Source of the DNA: Alcanivorax sp.
GTDB lineage: Bacteria > Pseudomonadota > Gammaproteobacteria > Pseudomonadales > Alcanivoracaceae
Direction: 5' to 3'
Assembly: GCA_022449455.1 (NCBI GenBank)
Contig: JAKUPL010000030.1
Location: forward strand, 1 to 47,010
Length of the DNA stretch: 47,010 nt
Below the pieces are notes generated by a model that did no database searches, was not told the DNA's origin, and saw only the letters and a list, made by a program, of their open reading frames with translations. The position numbers were made by a program, and so were the translations under genes. Positions 9,025 through 17,562 of this stretch are shown here, one piece after another; position 1 is the stretch's first letter, and every line of letters starts with the position of its first letter.

Positions 9025-9912
9025 TCAGCGCCACTCCTGGAACGCTTCCACCACCCGGGCGGCCAGCGCCTCGGCGGCGGGGGACAACGACTCGCCGCGC
9101 AGCAGCGCGATGCGGTACTCGCCCAGCGGCGGCAGACCGTGCTCGGCGCCCAGCCGCCGCAGGGGCGGGCGCACCAGGCTGCGCGGGAAGGGGGAGATGG
9201 CCAGGTCGGCGAGCATGGCCGCTTCCTGGCCGGCGCAATGTTCGCTGCTGTAGGCCACACGGTAGTCGATGCCGGCCTGGTCCAGCGCCGCCAGGGCCAT
9301 GCCCCGCCAGGCGCAGCCGTGGCTGGCCAGCGACAGCGGCAACGGTGACCGTTGCGCCGCCACGCCGCCTTCCCGGCCGGCCCACACCAGAGGCTCGCTG
9401 TGCACCACTTCCCCCAGGCCGGGCGCCAGGTCGTCGTTGCCTTCGGTGACCAGCACCAGATCCAGCTTTTCATCGATCATGCGGCCCACCAGATCGCCGC
9501 TGCGACCGGCCACCACCTCCACCTGCACCGCCGGGTGGCCGCTGGCGAAGCGGCTCAGCACCTGGGGCAGGATGCGGGTGCCGATGTCGTCCGGCGTGCC
9601 CAGCCGCACCACGCCGTCCAACGCCGGCGACAGAAACCGGGCCACCGCTTCCTGGTTCAGCTTCAGCAGCCGCCGGCCGTAGCCGAGCAGCATTTCGCCC
9701 TCCGGCGTCAGCCTGACCTGGCGCGCCTCGCGCACGAACAGCGGGTGGCCGAGGGTTTCCTCCAGCCGCTTGATCTGCATGCTCAGCGCCGAGGGGGTGC
9801 GGAACACCTGCCGGGCGGCGCGGGTGAAGCTGCCGCTCTCGGCGATGGCCACGAAGCTGCGCAGCACGTCGGTATCCAGCAGCGGTGGGGGAGAAGGGGC
9901 GGAGGCCGTCAT
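9025..9912 (-). CDS. LysR-family transcriptional regulator
   Basis: A 295-residue regulator with the N-terminal winged helix-turn-helix at about residues 12-72 (LRSFVAIAESGSFTRAARQ, then SALSMQIKRLEETLGHPLF) and a periplasmic-binding-protein-like effector domain from about 95 to the end. The frame is open far upstream, but ATG 9912 is chosen because it places the helix-turn-helix at the usual distance from the N-terminus. An inverted repeat just upstream (9921-9939) is a candidate autoregulatory site. The divergent small basic gene at 10030 is the natural target candidate. The ligand is unknown. Confidence 0.92.
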   Translation of the reverse strand: MTASAPSPPPLLDTDVLRSFVAIAESGSFTRAARQVFRTPSALSMQIKRLEETLGHPLFVREARQVRLTPEGEMLLGYGRRLLKLNQEAVARFLSPALDGVVRLGTPDDIGTRILPQVLSRFASGHPAVQVEVVAGRSGDLVGRMIDEKLDLVLVTEGNDDLAPGLGEVVHSEPLVWAGREGGVAAQRSPLPLSLASHGCAWRGMALAALDQAGIDYRVAYSSEHCAGQEAAMLADLAISPFPRSLVRPPLRRLGAEHGLPPLGEYRIALLRGESLSPAAEALAARVVEAFQEWR

Positions 9913-9920
9913 GGCGGTAC

Positions 9921-9939
9921 CTTTCAATAAATCTGAAAG
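9921..9939. promoter_or_regulatory. Inverted repeat, candidate LysR operator
   Basis: CTTTCA (9921-9926) and TGAAAG (9934-9939) form a perfect six-base inverted repeat around a seven-base centre, directly upstream of the LysR start codon and inside the divergent intergenic region. Position and symmetry suit LysR-type autoregulation. This is inference; no binding data are available. Confidence 0.45.
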
Positions 9940-10029
9940 GTGAGTGTAGATCTTTTCGTTGGATTGAACAAAGACCGGCGGCGATGCTGGGCGTTCTTCA
10001 AGCACACGCAGCCCGCGAAGGAGTCCGCC

Positions 10030-10272
10030 ATGAGTCTGCCCGACACCGAACACGCACCGCGCCCGCGCCGTCCGCGGGAACCGGACTTGTATATGCCGGC
10101 GATGCCGCCCCTGGGCCTGATCCACGCCCTGGAAACCCGCGTGGGCGGCTGGTTGAAACGTCGGCGCCTGCGCCGCCTCGAACGTCACCAGGACGCCGCG
10201 CCAGTGGTACGTGGCGGCGGTAGGAGCGACTTCAGTCGCGATGAAGACGGCACCGGCGCTGATCGCGACTGA
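10030..10272 (+). CDS. Small basic protein, possibly DUF1127-like
   Basis: An 80-residue ORF with AAGGAG shortly before ATG 10030, divergent from the LysR gene. The middle section (HALETRVGGWLKRRRLRRLE) is a short hydrophobic and arginine-rich helix reminiscent of DUF1127/YjiS proteins, which are often found beside LysR genes. The last 19 or so residues and the stop codon come from the REP-like palindrome at 10220-10284, so the original end was probably displaced. It may be a small nucleic-acid-binding protein; the function is unknown. The similarity is by eye and weak. Confidence 0.5.
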   Translation: MSLPDTEHAPRPRRPREPDLYMPAMPPLGLIHALETRVGGWLKRRRLRRLERHQDAAPVVRGGGRSDFSRDEDGTGADRD

Positions 10273-10284
10273 AGTCGCTCCTAC
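10220..10284. repeat. REP-like palindrome
   Basis: Two perfect 23-base inverted arms (10220-10242 and 10262-10284) beginning GTAGGAGCGACTTCAGTC are separated by 19 bases. The GTAGGAGCG-CTTCAG pattern is typical of REP/BIME elements dispersed in pseudomonad and oceanospirillal genomes. It lies between the small basic gene and the ETF-QO terminator and contains the stop codon of the former. Confidence 0.8.
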
Positions 10285-10308
10285 ATCCGACCGACCGGTG
10301 AAGCGCAT

Positions 10309-10335
10309 AAAAAAAGCGCCCCGAGGGGCGCTTTC
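10309..10335 (-). terminator. Rho-independent terminator after ETF-QO
   Basis: On the minus strand the GC-rich stem AGCGCCCC/GGGGCGCT is followed by a run of seven T. It lies about 25 bases past the ETF-QO stop. Stem plus T tract is the classic intrinsic terminator form. Confidence 0.85.
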
Positions 10336-10358
10336 TGGTTTCCGGCGAGGGGACCCGC

Positions 10359-12014
10359 TTACATGTTCGGGTAGTTCGGACCGCCGGTGCCTTCCGGGGC
10401 CACCCAGACGATGTTCTGGGTCGGGTCCTTGATGTCGCAGGTCTTGCAGTGCACGCAGTTCTGGGCGTTGATCTGGAACCGCTTTTCGCCGCTGGTTTCG
10501 TCGGTCACCACCTCGTACACGCCCGCCGGGCAATAGCGCTGCGCCGGTTCGTCGTACTTGGGCAGGTTGTACTCGATGGGGATGCTCGGATCCTTGAGGG
10601 TCAGGTGGCAGGGCTGATCCTCTTCGTGGTTGGTGTTGGACAGGAACACCGAATCCAGCTTGTTGAAGGTCAGCTTGCCGTCCGGTTTCGGGTAGTTGAT
10701 CTTCTTGCACTGATCCGCCGGCTTCAGGGTGTCGTGATCCGGGGTGGTATCGCGCATGGTGAACGGCAGCTTGCCGTTGAAGATGTTCAGGTCCACGAAC
10801 GCGAAGGCGGAACCCAGCAGGTTGCCGAACTTGTGCTGGGCGGGACCGAAGTTGCGCTGCTGGTGCAGTTCTTCGTAAACCCAGCTGTTCTCGAAGGTGG
10901 CCTTGTACTCGCTCAGCTCGTCGGCGGCGCGGCCGTCGGCGATCGCCTTGGCGATGGTCTCGGCGGCCATCATGCCGGACTTCATGGCGGTGTGGTTGCC
11001 CTTGATCTTGGCGAAGTTCAGGGTGCCGGCGTCACAGCCCACCAGAATACCGCCCGGGAAGGTCATCTTCGGCAGCGACTGCAGGCCGCCCTTGGCGATG
11101 GCACGGGCGCCGTAGCTGACGCGCTTGCCGCCTTCCAGATACTTCTTCACTTCCGGATGGGTCTTCCAGCGCTGCATCTCGTCGAACGGCGAGACGTGCG
11201 GGTTGGAATAGGCCAGGTCGGTGATCAGACCCAGGGTCACCTGATTGTCTTCCAGGTGGTAGAGGAAGGCACCGCCCGGGGAGCCGGATTCGCTCAGCGG
11301 CCAGCCGGCGCTGTGCATGACCAGACCCTTCTTGTGCTTGGACGGATCGATTTCCCACAGTTCCTTGATGCCGATGCCGTAATGCTGCGGGTCCACGCCT
11401 TCGCGCAGGTTGTACTTCTCCATCAGCTGCTTGCCCAGATGGCCACGGCAGCCTTCGGAGAACACGGTGTATTTGGCGTGCAGCTCCATGCCCGGGTCGT
11501 AGCTGGGCTTGTGCTCGCCGTCGGCGGCGACGCCCATCTGACCGGTGGCGATGCCTTTCACGGAGCCGTCTTCATTATAGAGAATCTCGCTGGCGGCGAA
11601 GCCCGGGAAAATCTCGATGCCCATGCCTTCCGCCTGTTCCGCCAGCCAGCGGCACAGGTTGCCCAACGAAATCACATAGTTGCCTTCGTTGTGCATGGTT
11701 TTCGGCGCGAACGGGCCGGGCACCTTGCTGGCCTTGTCGGCACCGGTGAAATAGTAGATTTCGTCGGCGGTGACCGGAGCGTTCAGCGGCGCGCCTTTTT
11801 CTTTCCAGTCGGGGAACAGTTCATTCAGCGCGCGCGGCTCGAACACCGCGCCGGAGAGAATATGGGCGCCCACTTCGGAGCCCTTCTCGACGACCACCAC
11901 GCTGAGTTCCTGGCCGCTTTCCTGGGCGATTTGGCCGAGCCGGCAGGCGGTTGCCAGACCGGAGGGGCCGGCGCCGACGATCACTACGTCGACTTCCATT
12001 GATTCGCGTTCCAC
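10359..12014 (-). CDS. Electron transfer flavoprotein:ubiquinone oxidoreductase (ETF-QO)
   Basis: A 551-residue membrane-associated flavoprotein that passes electrons from reduced ETF to ubiquinone, linking acyl-CoA dehydrogenases to the respiratory chain. The N-terminus has the dinucleotide-binding motif VVIVGAGPSGLATACRLG. The C-terminus has the 4Fe-4S ferredoxin-like part (CPAGVYEV, then NCVHCKTCDIKDP) and ends GTGGPNYPNM. The start is a GTG at 12014, supported by AGGAG seven bases upstream; a downstream ATG at 11999 is possible. It is divergent from etfBA, with a PsrA-like operator in the shared 520 bp region, and is followed by a clear terminator. Length and domains match the family. Confidence 0.96.
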   Translation of the reverse strand: MERESMEVDVVIVGAGPSGLATACRLGQIAQESGQELSVVVVEKGSEVGAHILSGAVFEPRALNELFPDWKEKGAPLNAPVTADEIYYFTGADKASKVPGPFAPKTMHNEGNYVISLGNLCRWLAEQAEGMGIEIFPGFAASEILYNEDGSVKGIATGQMGVAADGEHKPSYDPGMELHAKYTVFSEGCRGHLGKQLMEKYNLREGVDPQHYGIGIKELWEIDPSKHKKGLVMHSAGWPLSESGSPGGAFLYHLEDNQVTLGLITDLAYSNPHVSPFDEMQRWKTHPEVKKYLEGGKRVSYGARAIAKGGLQSLPKMTFPGGILVGCDAGTLNFAKIKGNHTAMKSGMMAAETIAKAIADGRAADELSEYKATFENSWVYEELHQQRNFGPAQHKFGNLLGSAFAFVDLNIFNGKLPFTMRDTTPDHDTLKPADQCKKINYPKPDGKLTFNKLDSVFLSNTNHEEDQPCHLTLKDPSIPIEYNLPKYDEPAQRYCPAGVYEVVTDETSGEKRFQINAQNCVHCKTCDIKDPTQNIVWVAPEGTGGPNYPNM

Positions 12015-12193
12015 AGCCTGTCTCCTAGCTTTCGGTTGCGTTACGGCCCTTATAGTGCCTTGTAGGGGCCGGCCGGGACCTCGCCGTGACGCCGTGAGCC
12101 TGAGGCCGTGTGGCCTGGCCGGTGCGGGCGGAGGTTCTTGGGGTGGCGCGAGTATATAAGCATCCGACGGACGGCACCACCAATTGGGCAGAT

Positions 12194-12231
12194 GTGAAAC
12201 TCTCTTTCACAAATGCTCAAACGAGTGTTTG
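12194..12231. promoter_or_regulatory. PsrA-like operator pair
   Basis: CAAAC-GAGT-GTTTG at 12218-12231 exactly fits the published PsrA consensus (G/C)AAAC-N2-4-GTTT(G/C). A second, weaker palindrome GTGAAA-N5-TTTCAC occupies 12194-12210. PsrA is a TetR-type regulator of beta-oxidation and ETF genes in Pseudomonas that responds to long-chain fatty acids. The site between ETF-QO and etfBA makes joint fatty-acid control likely. The psrA gene itself is not in the window. Confidence 0.65.
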
Positions 12232-12445
12232 GATTATCCGTCGCCAGGTGATTGATTTTCAACAAAATGGGCGACCGGCGGGTCATGAATAATGAACACA
12301 ATTGGCAGAGAAATCATCCGCTTACACATTTTCGGCCTATTGACCTTGCCGGGGTTGGCGTTCAAGATACCGGACCTCGCGCGGGGCCCCGTGTTCGGCG
12401 TCGTCTCGCCTTTTTCATCGTTTTCGTCCCTCCCGGGGACCGGGT

Positions 12446-12487
12446 TGCCACAAGGCTCGGTGGGCTTCCAAACCCTGGTTTGTGGCA
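12446..12487 (+). promoter_or_regulatory. Possible hairpin in the etfB leader
   Basis: TGCCACAA (12446-12453) pairs perfectly with TTGTGGCA (12480-12487) around a 26-base loop that could itself pair partly. It ends about 50 bases before the etfB start. It could affect translation or mRNA stability, or be incidental. Confidence 0.3.
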
Positions 12488-12538
12488 GCCGCGGCAGGGA
12501 ACGATTCAAGTCACCAAGTGGAAGATTCCGAGGATCCT

Positions 12539-13288
12539 ATGAAGGTTCTTGTACCCATCAAGCGAGTCATCGACTACAACGTTAAGGTTCGTGTCAAAGC
12601 GGACCACTCCGGTGTCGATCTCGCCAATGTCAAAATGGCCATGAACCCCTTCTGCGAAATCGCCGTGGAAGAAGCCGTGCGCCTGAAGGAAAAAGGCGTG
12701 GTGTCCGAAATCGTGGCCGTGAGCATCGGTCCGAAGGCCGCCCAGGAACAACTGCGTACCGCCATGGCGCTGGGCGCCGACCGCTCCATCCTGGTGGAAA
12801 CCGACGAAGACGTGCAGCCGCTGGGCATCGCCAAGGCCCTCAAGGCCATCGTTGACGAAGAGAAGCCGGAACTGGTTATCCTCGGCAAGCAGGCGATCGA
12901 CGACGACAACAACCAGACCGGCCAGATGCTGGCCGCGCTGACCGGCATGCCCCAGGGCACCTTCGCTTCCGAAGTGAACGTGGAAGAAGGCAAGGTCAAG
13001 GTTACCCGCGAAATCGACGGCGGCCTGCAGACCGTTGAACTGAAGCTGCCGGCGGTGGTGACCACCGACCTGCGCCTCAACGAGCCGCGCTACGCCTCCC
13101 TGCCCAACATCATGAAGGCCAAGAAGAAGCCGATGGATGTGAAATCCCCGGCGGACCTGGGTGTCGACATGACCCCGCGCGTCACCATCGAGAAGGTGGA
13201 AACCCCGGCCGAGCGCAAGGCCGGTGTCATGGTGGGCTCCGTGGATGAGCTGGTCGACAAACTGAAGAACGAAGCGAAGGTGATCTGA
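12539..13288 (+). CDS. etfB: Electron transfer flavoprotein beta subunit
   Basis: A 249-residue ETF beta subunit, which binds AMP structurally and docks acyl-CoA dehydrogenases. The N-terminus [20 protein letters not shown] and the phrase [19 protein letters not shown] are typical of the group I ETF beta chain. The recognition-loop region [20 protein letters not shown] follows at about residues 180-200. ATG 12539 has GAGG upstream; an alternative upstream start at 12482 would add residues not seen in the family. Its stop overlaps the etfA start (TGATG), so the two subunits are co-translated. Confidence 0.96.
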   Translation: MKVLVPIKRVIDYNVKVRVKADHSGVDLANVKMAMNPFCEIAVEEAVRLKEKGVVSEIVAVSIGPKAAQEQLRTAMALGADRSILVETDEDVQPLGIAKALKAIVDEEKPELVILGKQAIDDDNNQTGQMLAALTGMPQGTFASEVNVEEGKVKVTREIDGGLQTVELKLPAVVTTDLRLNEPRYASLPNIMKAKKKPMDVKSPADLGVDMTPRVTIEKVETPAERKAGVMVGSVDELVDKLKNEAKVI

Positions 13289-14217
13289 TGAGTGTTTTAG
13301 TCTACGCCGAACACGACAATGCCGCGCTGAACAAGGCGACGCTCAGCGTCATCGCCGCCGCCAAGGAAATTGGCGGTGACATCACCGTTCTGGTCGCCGG
13401 CAAGGGCTGCAACGCCGTGGCCGAGCAGGCCGCCAAGGCCGAGGGCGTGAGCAAGGTACTGTGCGCCGACAACGACGCCTACGAGCACCAGCTGGCCGAG
13501 AACATCGCCGAGCTGGTGGCCGAAGTGGGCGCCGATTACAGCCACATCCTGGCCGCCGCCACCACCACCGGCAAGAACTTCGCGCCGCGCGCCGCCGCGC
13601 TGATGGACGTGGCCCAGATCTCCGAGATCTCCGAAGTGGTCGATGGCGACACCTTCAAGCGCCCGATCTACGCCGGCAACGCCATCGCCACCGTGAAGTG
13701 CGGTGACGACAAGAAAGTGATCACCGTGCGTCCGACCTCCTTCGACGCGGTGGCCGAGGAGGGCGGTTCCGCCTCCGTGGAAAGCTGCGACGTGGTCAAG
13801 GACGCCGGCATCTCCTCCTTCGTGGGCGAGGAACTGGCCAAGTCCGACCGTCCCGAGCTGGCCAGCGCCGAGATCGTGATCTCCGGTGGCCGCGGCATGG
13901 GCAACGGCGACAACTTCGAGATCCTCTACAAAGTGGCCGACAAGCTGGGCGCTGCCGTGGGTGCCTCCCGCGCCGCCGTGGACGCCGGCTTCGTGCCCAA
14001 CGACATGCAGGTCGGTCAGACCGGCAAGATCGTGGCGCCGAACCTGTACATGGCCGTGGGCATCTCCGGTGCCATCCAGCATCTGGCGGGCATGAAGGAC
14101 TCCAAGGTGATCGTCGCGATCAACAAGGACGAGGAAGCTCCGATCTTCCAGGTGGCCGACTACGGCCTGGTGGCGGATCTGTTCGAAGCGGTGCCGGAGC
14201 TGGACAGCAAGCTCTGA
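13288..14217 (+). CDS. etfA: Electron transfer flavoprotein alpha subunit
   Basis: A 309-residue ETF alpha subunit, which carries the FAD that shuttles electrons to ETF-QO. The N-terminal domain starts [20 protein letters not shown]. The C-terminal FAD domain contains [38 protein letters not shown] and [19 protein letters not shown], the signature region of the family. The gene starts inside the etfB stop codon and is followed by a strong terminator at 14240-14270. Length matches the family. Confidence 0.97.
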   Translation: MSVLVYAEHDNAALNKATLSVIAAAKEIGGDITVLVAGKGCNAVAEQAAKAEGVSKVLCADNDAYEHQLAENIAELVAEVGADYSHILAAATTTGKNFAPRAAALMDVAQISEISEVVDGDTFKRPIYAGNAIATVKCGDDKKVITVRPTSFDAVAEEGGSASVESCDVVKDAGISSFVGEELAKSDRPELASAEIVISGGRGMGNGDNFEILYKVADKLGAAVGASRAAVDAGFVPNDMQVGQTGKIVAPNLYMAVGISGAIQHLAGMKDSKVIVAINKDEEAPIFQVADYGLVADLFEAVPELDSKL

Positions 14218-14239
14218 GTCCGATTCGACCTCGGTTCCG

Positions 14240-14270
14240 AAAAGCCCGGCCTCGCGCCGGGCTTTTTCGT
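14240..14270 (+). terminator. Rho-independent terminator after etfBA
   Basis: AAAAGCCCGG-CCTCG-CGCCGGGCTTTTT forms a strong GC stem followed by five T, starting about 22 bases after the etfA stop. Confidence 0.9.
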
Positions 14271-14388
14271 TTCCGGTGCACCAAAGCGGCGCACGTTCCC
14301 ATCGCAAAGCTTTACAATTTCTGGCACGCGGTTTGCTCATACTGACACAGGACCCGGCAAGGAGCCGGGCCGTGCCAGTGAGAACACC

Positions 14389-15825
14389 ATGGGGCCACTA
14401 TCCCTGCCGGACGTGTCCGGCTACGACGAGATGATCCTTCCGGGCGGCAAGGTCCGGGACGCCTACAAGGGCTATCACCGATGGCTGCTCGGGCAGGTCC
14501 ACGACGGGCTGCTGCGCAAGCGCAAGGAGGCGGAGCTTCAATTCCACCGGGTCGGCATTACCTTCAATGTGTACGGGGAGGAAAGCGGCATCGAGCGACT
14601 GATTCCGTTCGACGCGCTGCCCCGGGTCATCCCCGCCGCCGACTGGCGGCGTCTGGAGCAGGGCGCCATCCAGCGGGTGCGTGCCCTGAACCTGTTTCTG
14701 CACGATATCTACCATGATCAGGCCATCGTCCGCACCGGCCTGGTGCCCGCCGAGCAGATTTTCGGCAACGCCCAGTACCAACCCTGCATGCAGGACCTGG
14801 ACCTGCCCAACCGGGTCTATTCGCACATCAGCGGCGTGGACGTGATCCGCGATGGCGAGGGCACCTGGTACGTCCTGGAAGACAACCTGCGCACCCCCTC
14901 CGGGGTGAGCTACATGATCGAGAATCGGCGCATGATGATGCGCCTGTTTCCGGAGCTGTTCGCCCACCAGTCGGTGGCGCCGGTGGAGCACTACCCGTCG
15001 CTGCTGCTGGAAACTCTGCAGGAAAGCGGCAACGGCCCCAACCCCACGGTGGTGCTGCTGACCCCGGGCCGCTTCAACAGCGCCTATTTCGAGCACGCCT
15101 TCCTGGCCCAGCAGATGGGCATTGAACTGGTGGAGGGCGCCGACCTGTTCGTTAAGGACGGCTTTGTCTTCATGCGCACCACCGCTGGCCCACAGCGGGT
15201 GGACGTGATCTACCGGCGCATCGACGACGATTATCTGGACCCGCTGGCGTTCCGGCCGGACTCCATGCTCGGCGTGCCCGGGCTGCTGTCGGTATACCGG
15301 GACGGCAACGTGATCCTGGCCAACGCCATGGGCACGGGGGTCGGCGACGACAAGTCCATCTATCCCTACGTGCCCGATCTGATCCGTTTCTACCTGGACG
15401 AGGAACCGATTCTGGCCAATGTGCCCACCTGGCAATGCCGCGACCCCAAGGCCCTGGACCATGTGCTGGCCCACCTGCCAGAACTGGTGATCAAGGAGGT
15501 TCACGGCGCCGGCGGCTACGGCATGCTGGTGGGCCCGGCGGCCAGCCGCGCCGAGATCGAGGCCTTCCGAGAACGGCTGAAAGCGCGGCCGGCCAACTAC
15601 ATCGCCCAGCCCACCCTGTCGCTCTCGACCTGCCCGATCTTCGTGGAGGAAGGCATCGCGCCCCGACATATCGACCTGCGGCCCTTCGTGCTGAGCGGCA
15701 AGGAAACCCGGCTGGTGCCCGGCGGCCTGACCCGGGTGGCGATGAGCGCCGGCTCCCTGGTGGTGAACTCCTCCCAGGGCGGCGGCACCAAGGATACCTG
15801 GGTGCTGGAGGACGGATCATGCTGA
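14389..15825 (+). CDS. Circularly permuted type 2 ATP-grasp protein (Anbu operon)
   Basis: A 478-residue protein of the circularly permuted ATP-grasp type 2 family (DUF404/DUF407). Recognisable stretches are YDEMILPGGKVRDAYKGYHRW near the N-terminus, VYGEESGIERLIPFD, GVDVIRDGEGTWYVLEDNLR around residue 145-165 and VIKEVHGAGGYGMLVGP near 365. ATP-grasp enzymes ligate a carboxylate to an amine using ATP, and members of this family are always found with alpha-E and transglutaminase-like proteins. It overlaps the next gene by seven bases and starts the four-gene operon that ends with the Anbu peptidase. The substrate is unknown. Confidence 0.93.
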   Translation: MGPLSLPDVSGYDEMILPGGKVRDAYKGYHRWLLGQVHDGLLRKRKEAELQFHRVGITFNVYGEESGIERLIPFDALPRVIPAADWRRLEQGAIQRVRALNLFLHDIYHDQAIVRTGLVPAEQIFGNAQYQPCMQDLDLPNRVYSHISGVDVIRDGEGTWYVLEDNLRTPSGVSYMIENRRMMMRLFPELFAHQSVAPVEHYPSLLLETLQESGNGPNPTVVLLTPGRFNSAYFEHAFLAQQMGIELVEGADLFVKDGFVFMRTTAGPQRVDVIYRRIDDDYLDPLAFRPDSMLGVPGLLSVYRDGNVILANAMGTGVGDDKSIYPYVPDLIRFYLDEEPILANVPTWQCRDPKALDHVLAHLPELVIKEVHGAGGYGMLVGPAASRAEIEAFRERLKARPANYIAQPTLSLSTCPIFVEEGIAPRHIDLRPFVLSGKETRLVPGGLTRVAMSAGSLVVNSSQGGGTKDTWVLEDGSC

Positions 15826-16748
15826 GCCGCACCGCCGCCGACCTGTACTGGCTGTCGCGCTATTTCGAGCGCGCCGAGAACACCGCGCGCATGCTCGACG
15901 TGGCCTGGAACCTGTCGCTGATCCCGTTCGCCGTGGACGCCCGCGAGGAAATCACCGCGCCGCTGGTGATCACCGGCAGCCTGGCCAGCTATCAGGCCGC
16001 CCACGACGACATCCGCGTCGATGAAGTGATGCATTTTTTTACCCTGGACGATGGCAACCCGGGCAGCATCTTTCACTGCCTGCGCACCGCCCGGGAAAGC
16101 GCCCACGCGGTGCGCGGCAAAATCACCGCGGAAATGTGGGAAAGCGTCAACAGCACCTGGCTGGAACTGCGCGAGATCCGCGAACTGGGCCTGGAAGGTT
16201 ACGGCGCCAGCGAGTTCTTTGACTGGGTGAAGAACCGCTCGCACCTGTTCCGCGGCGCCACCTACGGCACCAGCATCCGCAACGACGCTTTCCGGTTTTT
16301 GCGGTTGGGCACCTTTATCGAGCGCGCCGACAGCACCGCCCGCATTCTCGACGTCAAACATCAGATCGACAGCGCCGCCGGCGACGGCGCGGTGGACTTC
16401 TACCGCTGGCACGCCCTGCTGCGCTCGGTGGGCGCCTACGAGGCCTACCGGGAAATCTACAGCGAACCGATCAACGCGGAGCGGGTCTCCGAGCTGCTGA
16501 TCCTGCGCCCGGAGGTGCCGCGCTCGCTGCGTTCGTGCATGCAGATGCTGTGCGAACTGCTGCCCGCCATCGAAGGCCACGCCGGCCAGCAGTCCAAGCG
16601 GCTGGCGGCGGTGCAGTTCGCGCGCCTGCAGTACGGCGACCTGGACCATATCGTGGACACCGGCCTGCACGAATACCTCACCGATTTTCTGCGCCGCATC
16701 AACGAACTGGCGGACACCATCCGCGAGGAATACCTGGAGGTGGTATGA
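15819..16748 (+). CDS. Alpha-E domain protein (DUF403)
   Basis: A 309-residue, mostly alpha-helical protein. The opening MLSRTAADLYWLSRYFERAENTARMLDV and the later RFLRLGTFIERADSTARILDVK are the two repeated signature helices of the alpha-E family. It starts seven bases before the end of the ATP-grasp gene and overlaps the transglutaminase gene by four bases (ATGA), which indicates translational coupling. Its biochemical role is not established. The constant company of ATP-grasp and transglutaminase proteins suggests a peptide-forming or peptide-modifying complex. Confidence 0.93.
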   Translation: MLSRTAADLYWLSRYFERAENTARMLDVAWNLSLIPFAVDAREEITAPLVITGSLASYQAAHDDIRVDEVMHFFTLDDGNPGSIFHCLRTARESAHAVRGKITAEMWESVNSTWLELREIRELGLEGYGASEFFDWVKNRSHLFRGATYGTSIRNDAFRFLRLGTFIERADSTARILDVKHQIDSAAGDGAVDFYRWHALLRSVGAYEAYREIYSEPINAERVSELLILRPEVPRSLRSCMQMLCELLPAIEGHAGQQSKRLAAVQFARLQYGDLDHIVDTGLHEYLTDFLRRINELADTIREEYLEVV

Positions 16749-17536
16749 AACTCTCGATCCGACACCGCACCGAGTACCGCTACTCCGAACGGGTCCGCCA
16801 CAGCACTCAGTACCTGCGCCTGACGCCGAGGCCCTCGCGCCGCCAGCGCATTCTGGATTGGCACCTGGACCTGCCGGAGCACGCCACCCGCGCCGCCGAC
16901 GGCTTCGACAATATCCTGCACGTGCTGACCCTGGACCACCCGCACCAGAGCATCGAGCTCACCGCCCGGGGGCAGGTGGAAATCGTCGACGAGGACCAGG
17001 AAGACGACGACGCCCGCCTGTCGCCGCTGGTGTTCGCCCGTACCTCGGCGCTCACCGCCACCGACGACGCCCTCGCCGACCTGGCGCAACGCTACCGCGG
17101 CCCCGCGTCCCTGGACACCCTGGAACGGCTCAGCCAGCGCATCCTCGACGACATGCCGTTCGCCGCCGGCGTCACCGACGTGGCCAGCGACGCCGCCGCC
17201 GCCTACCGGGGCGGGCAGGGCGTGTGCCAGGACCACACCCACGTCTTTCTGGCCTGCTGCCGCGCCCTGGGGATACCCGCGCGCTACGTGAGCGGCTATC
17301 TTTACAGCGACGACAGCGAACACGTGGCCAGCCACGCCTGGGCCGAGGTCTGGCAGGACGACCGCTGGCACACCTTCGACGTCACCAACCAGACCCGCCG
17401 CCCCCGGCATCACCTGAAACTGGCGGTGGGTCTCGATTATCTGGATGCCTGCCCGGTACGCGGCGTGCGCTACGGCGGCGGCGTGGAATCGCTCAACGCG
17501 GTGGCCCACGTGCGCCTCACCGGCGCCGAGCAATAG
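16745..17536 (+). CDS. Transglutaminase-like cysteine protein (Anbu operon)
   Basis: A 263-residue protein with the bacterial transglutaminase N-terminal beta domain (KLSIRHRTEYRYSERVRHS, LRLTPRPSRRQ) and a papain-like core. The catalytic triad is visible as Cys in GQGVCQDHTHVFL near 160, His in SHAWAEVW near 200 and Asp in FDVTNQ near 213. Such proteins cleave or form amide bonds. No signal peptide is seen, so it is probably cytoplasmic. It overlaps the alpha-E gene by four bases and is followed 26 bp later by the Anbu gene. Confidence 0.94.
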   Translation: MKLSIRHRTEYRYSERVRHSTQYLRLTPRPSRRQRILDWHLDLPEHATRAADGFDNILHVLTLDHPHQSIELTARGQVEIVDEDQEDDDARLSPLVFARTSALTATDDALADLAQRYRGPASLDTLERLSQRILDDMPFAAGVTDVASDAAAAYRGGQGVCQDHTHVFLACCRALGIPARYVSGYLYSDDSEHVASHAWAEVWQDDRWHTFDVTNQTRRPRHHLKLAVGLDYLDACPVRGVRYGGGVESLNAVAHVRLTGAEQ

Positions 17537-17562
17537 GGCGGGCGGCAACGGGAGTTCGGGCA

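Larger units (their letters stand above)
12015..12538. other. Divergent intergenic region between ETF-QO and etfBA
   Basis: About 520 bp without a convincing gene. It holds the ETF-QO ribosome-binding site at its left edge, two palindromes at 12194-12231, and a long leader before etfB with a possible hairpin at 12446-12487. Short open frames in this region lack ribosome-binding sites and family motifs. Both divergent promoters must lie here, but no -35/-10 pair stands out. Confidence 0.7.

Noticed and set aside
9913-10710. N-terminal extension that would make the LysR protein 561 aa
   Set aside because: It runs back through the ETF-QO terminator, the REP palindrome and the small divergent gene; the LysR domain starts normally at ATG 9912.
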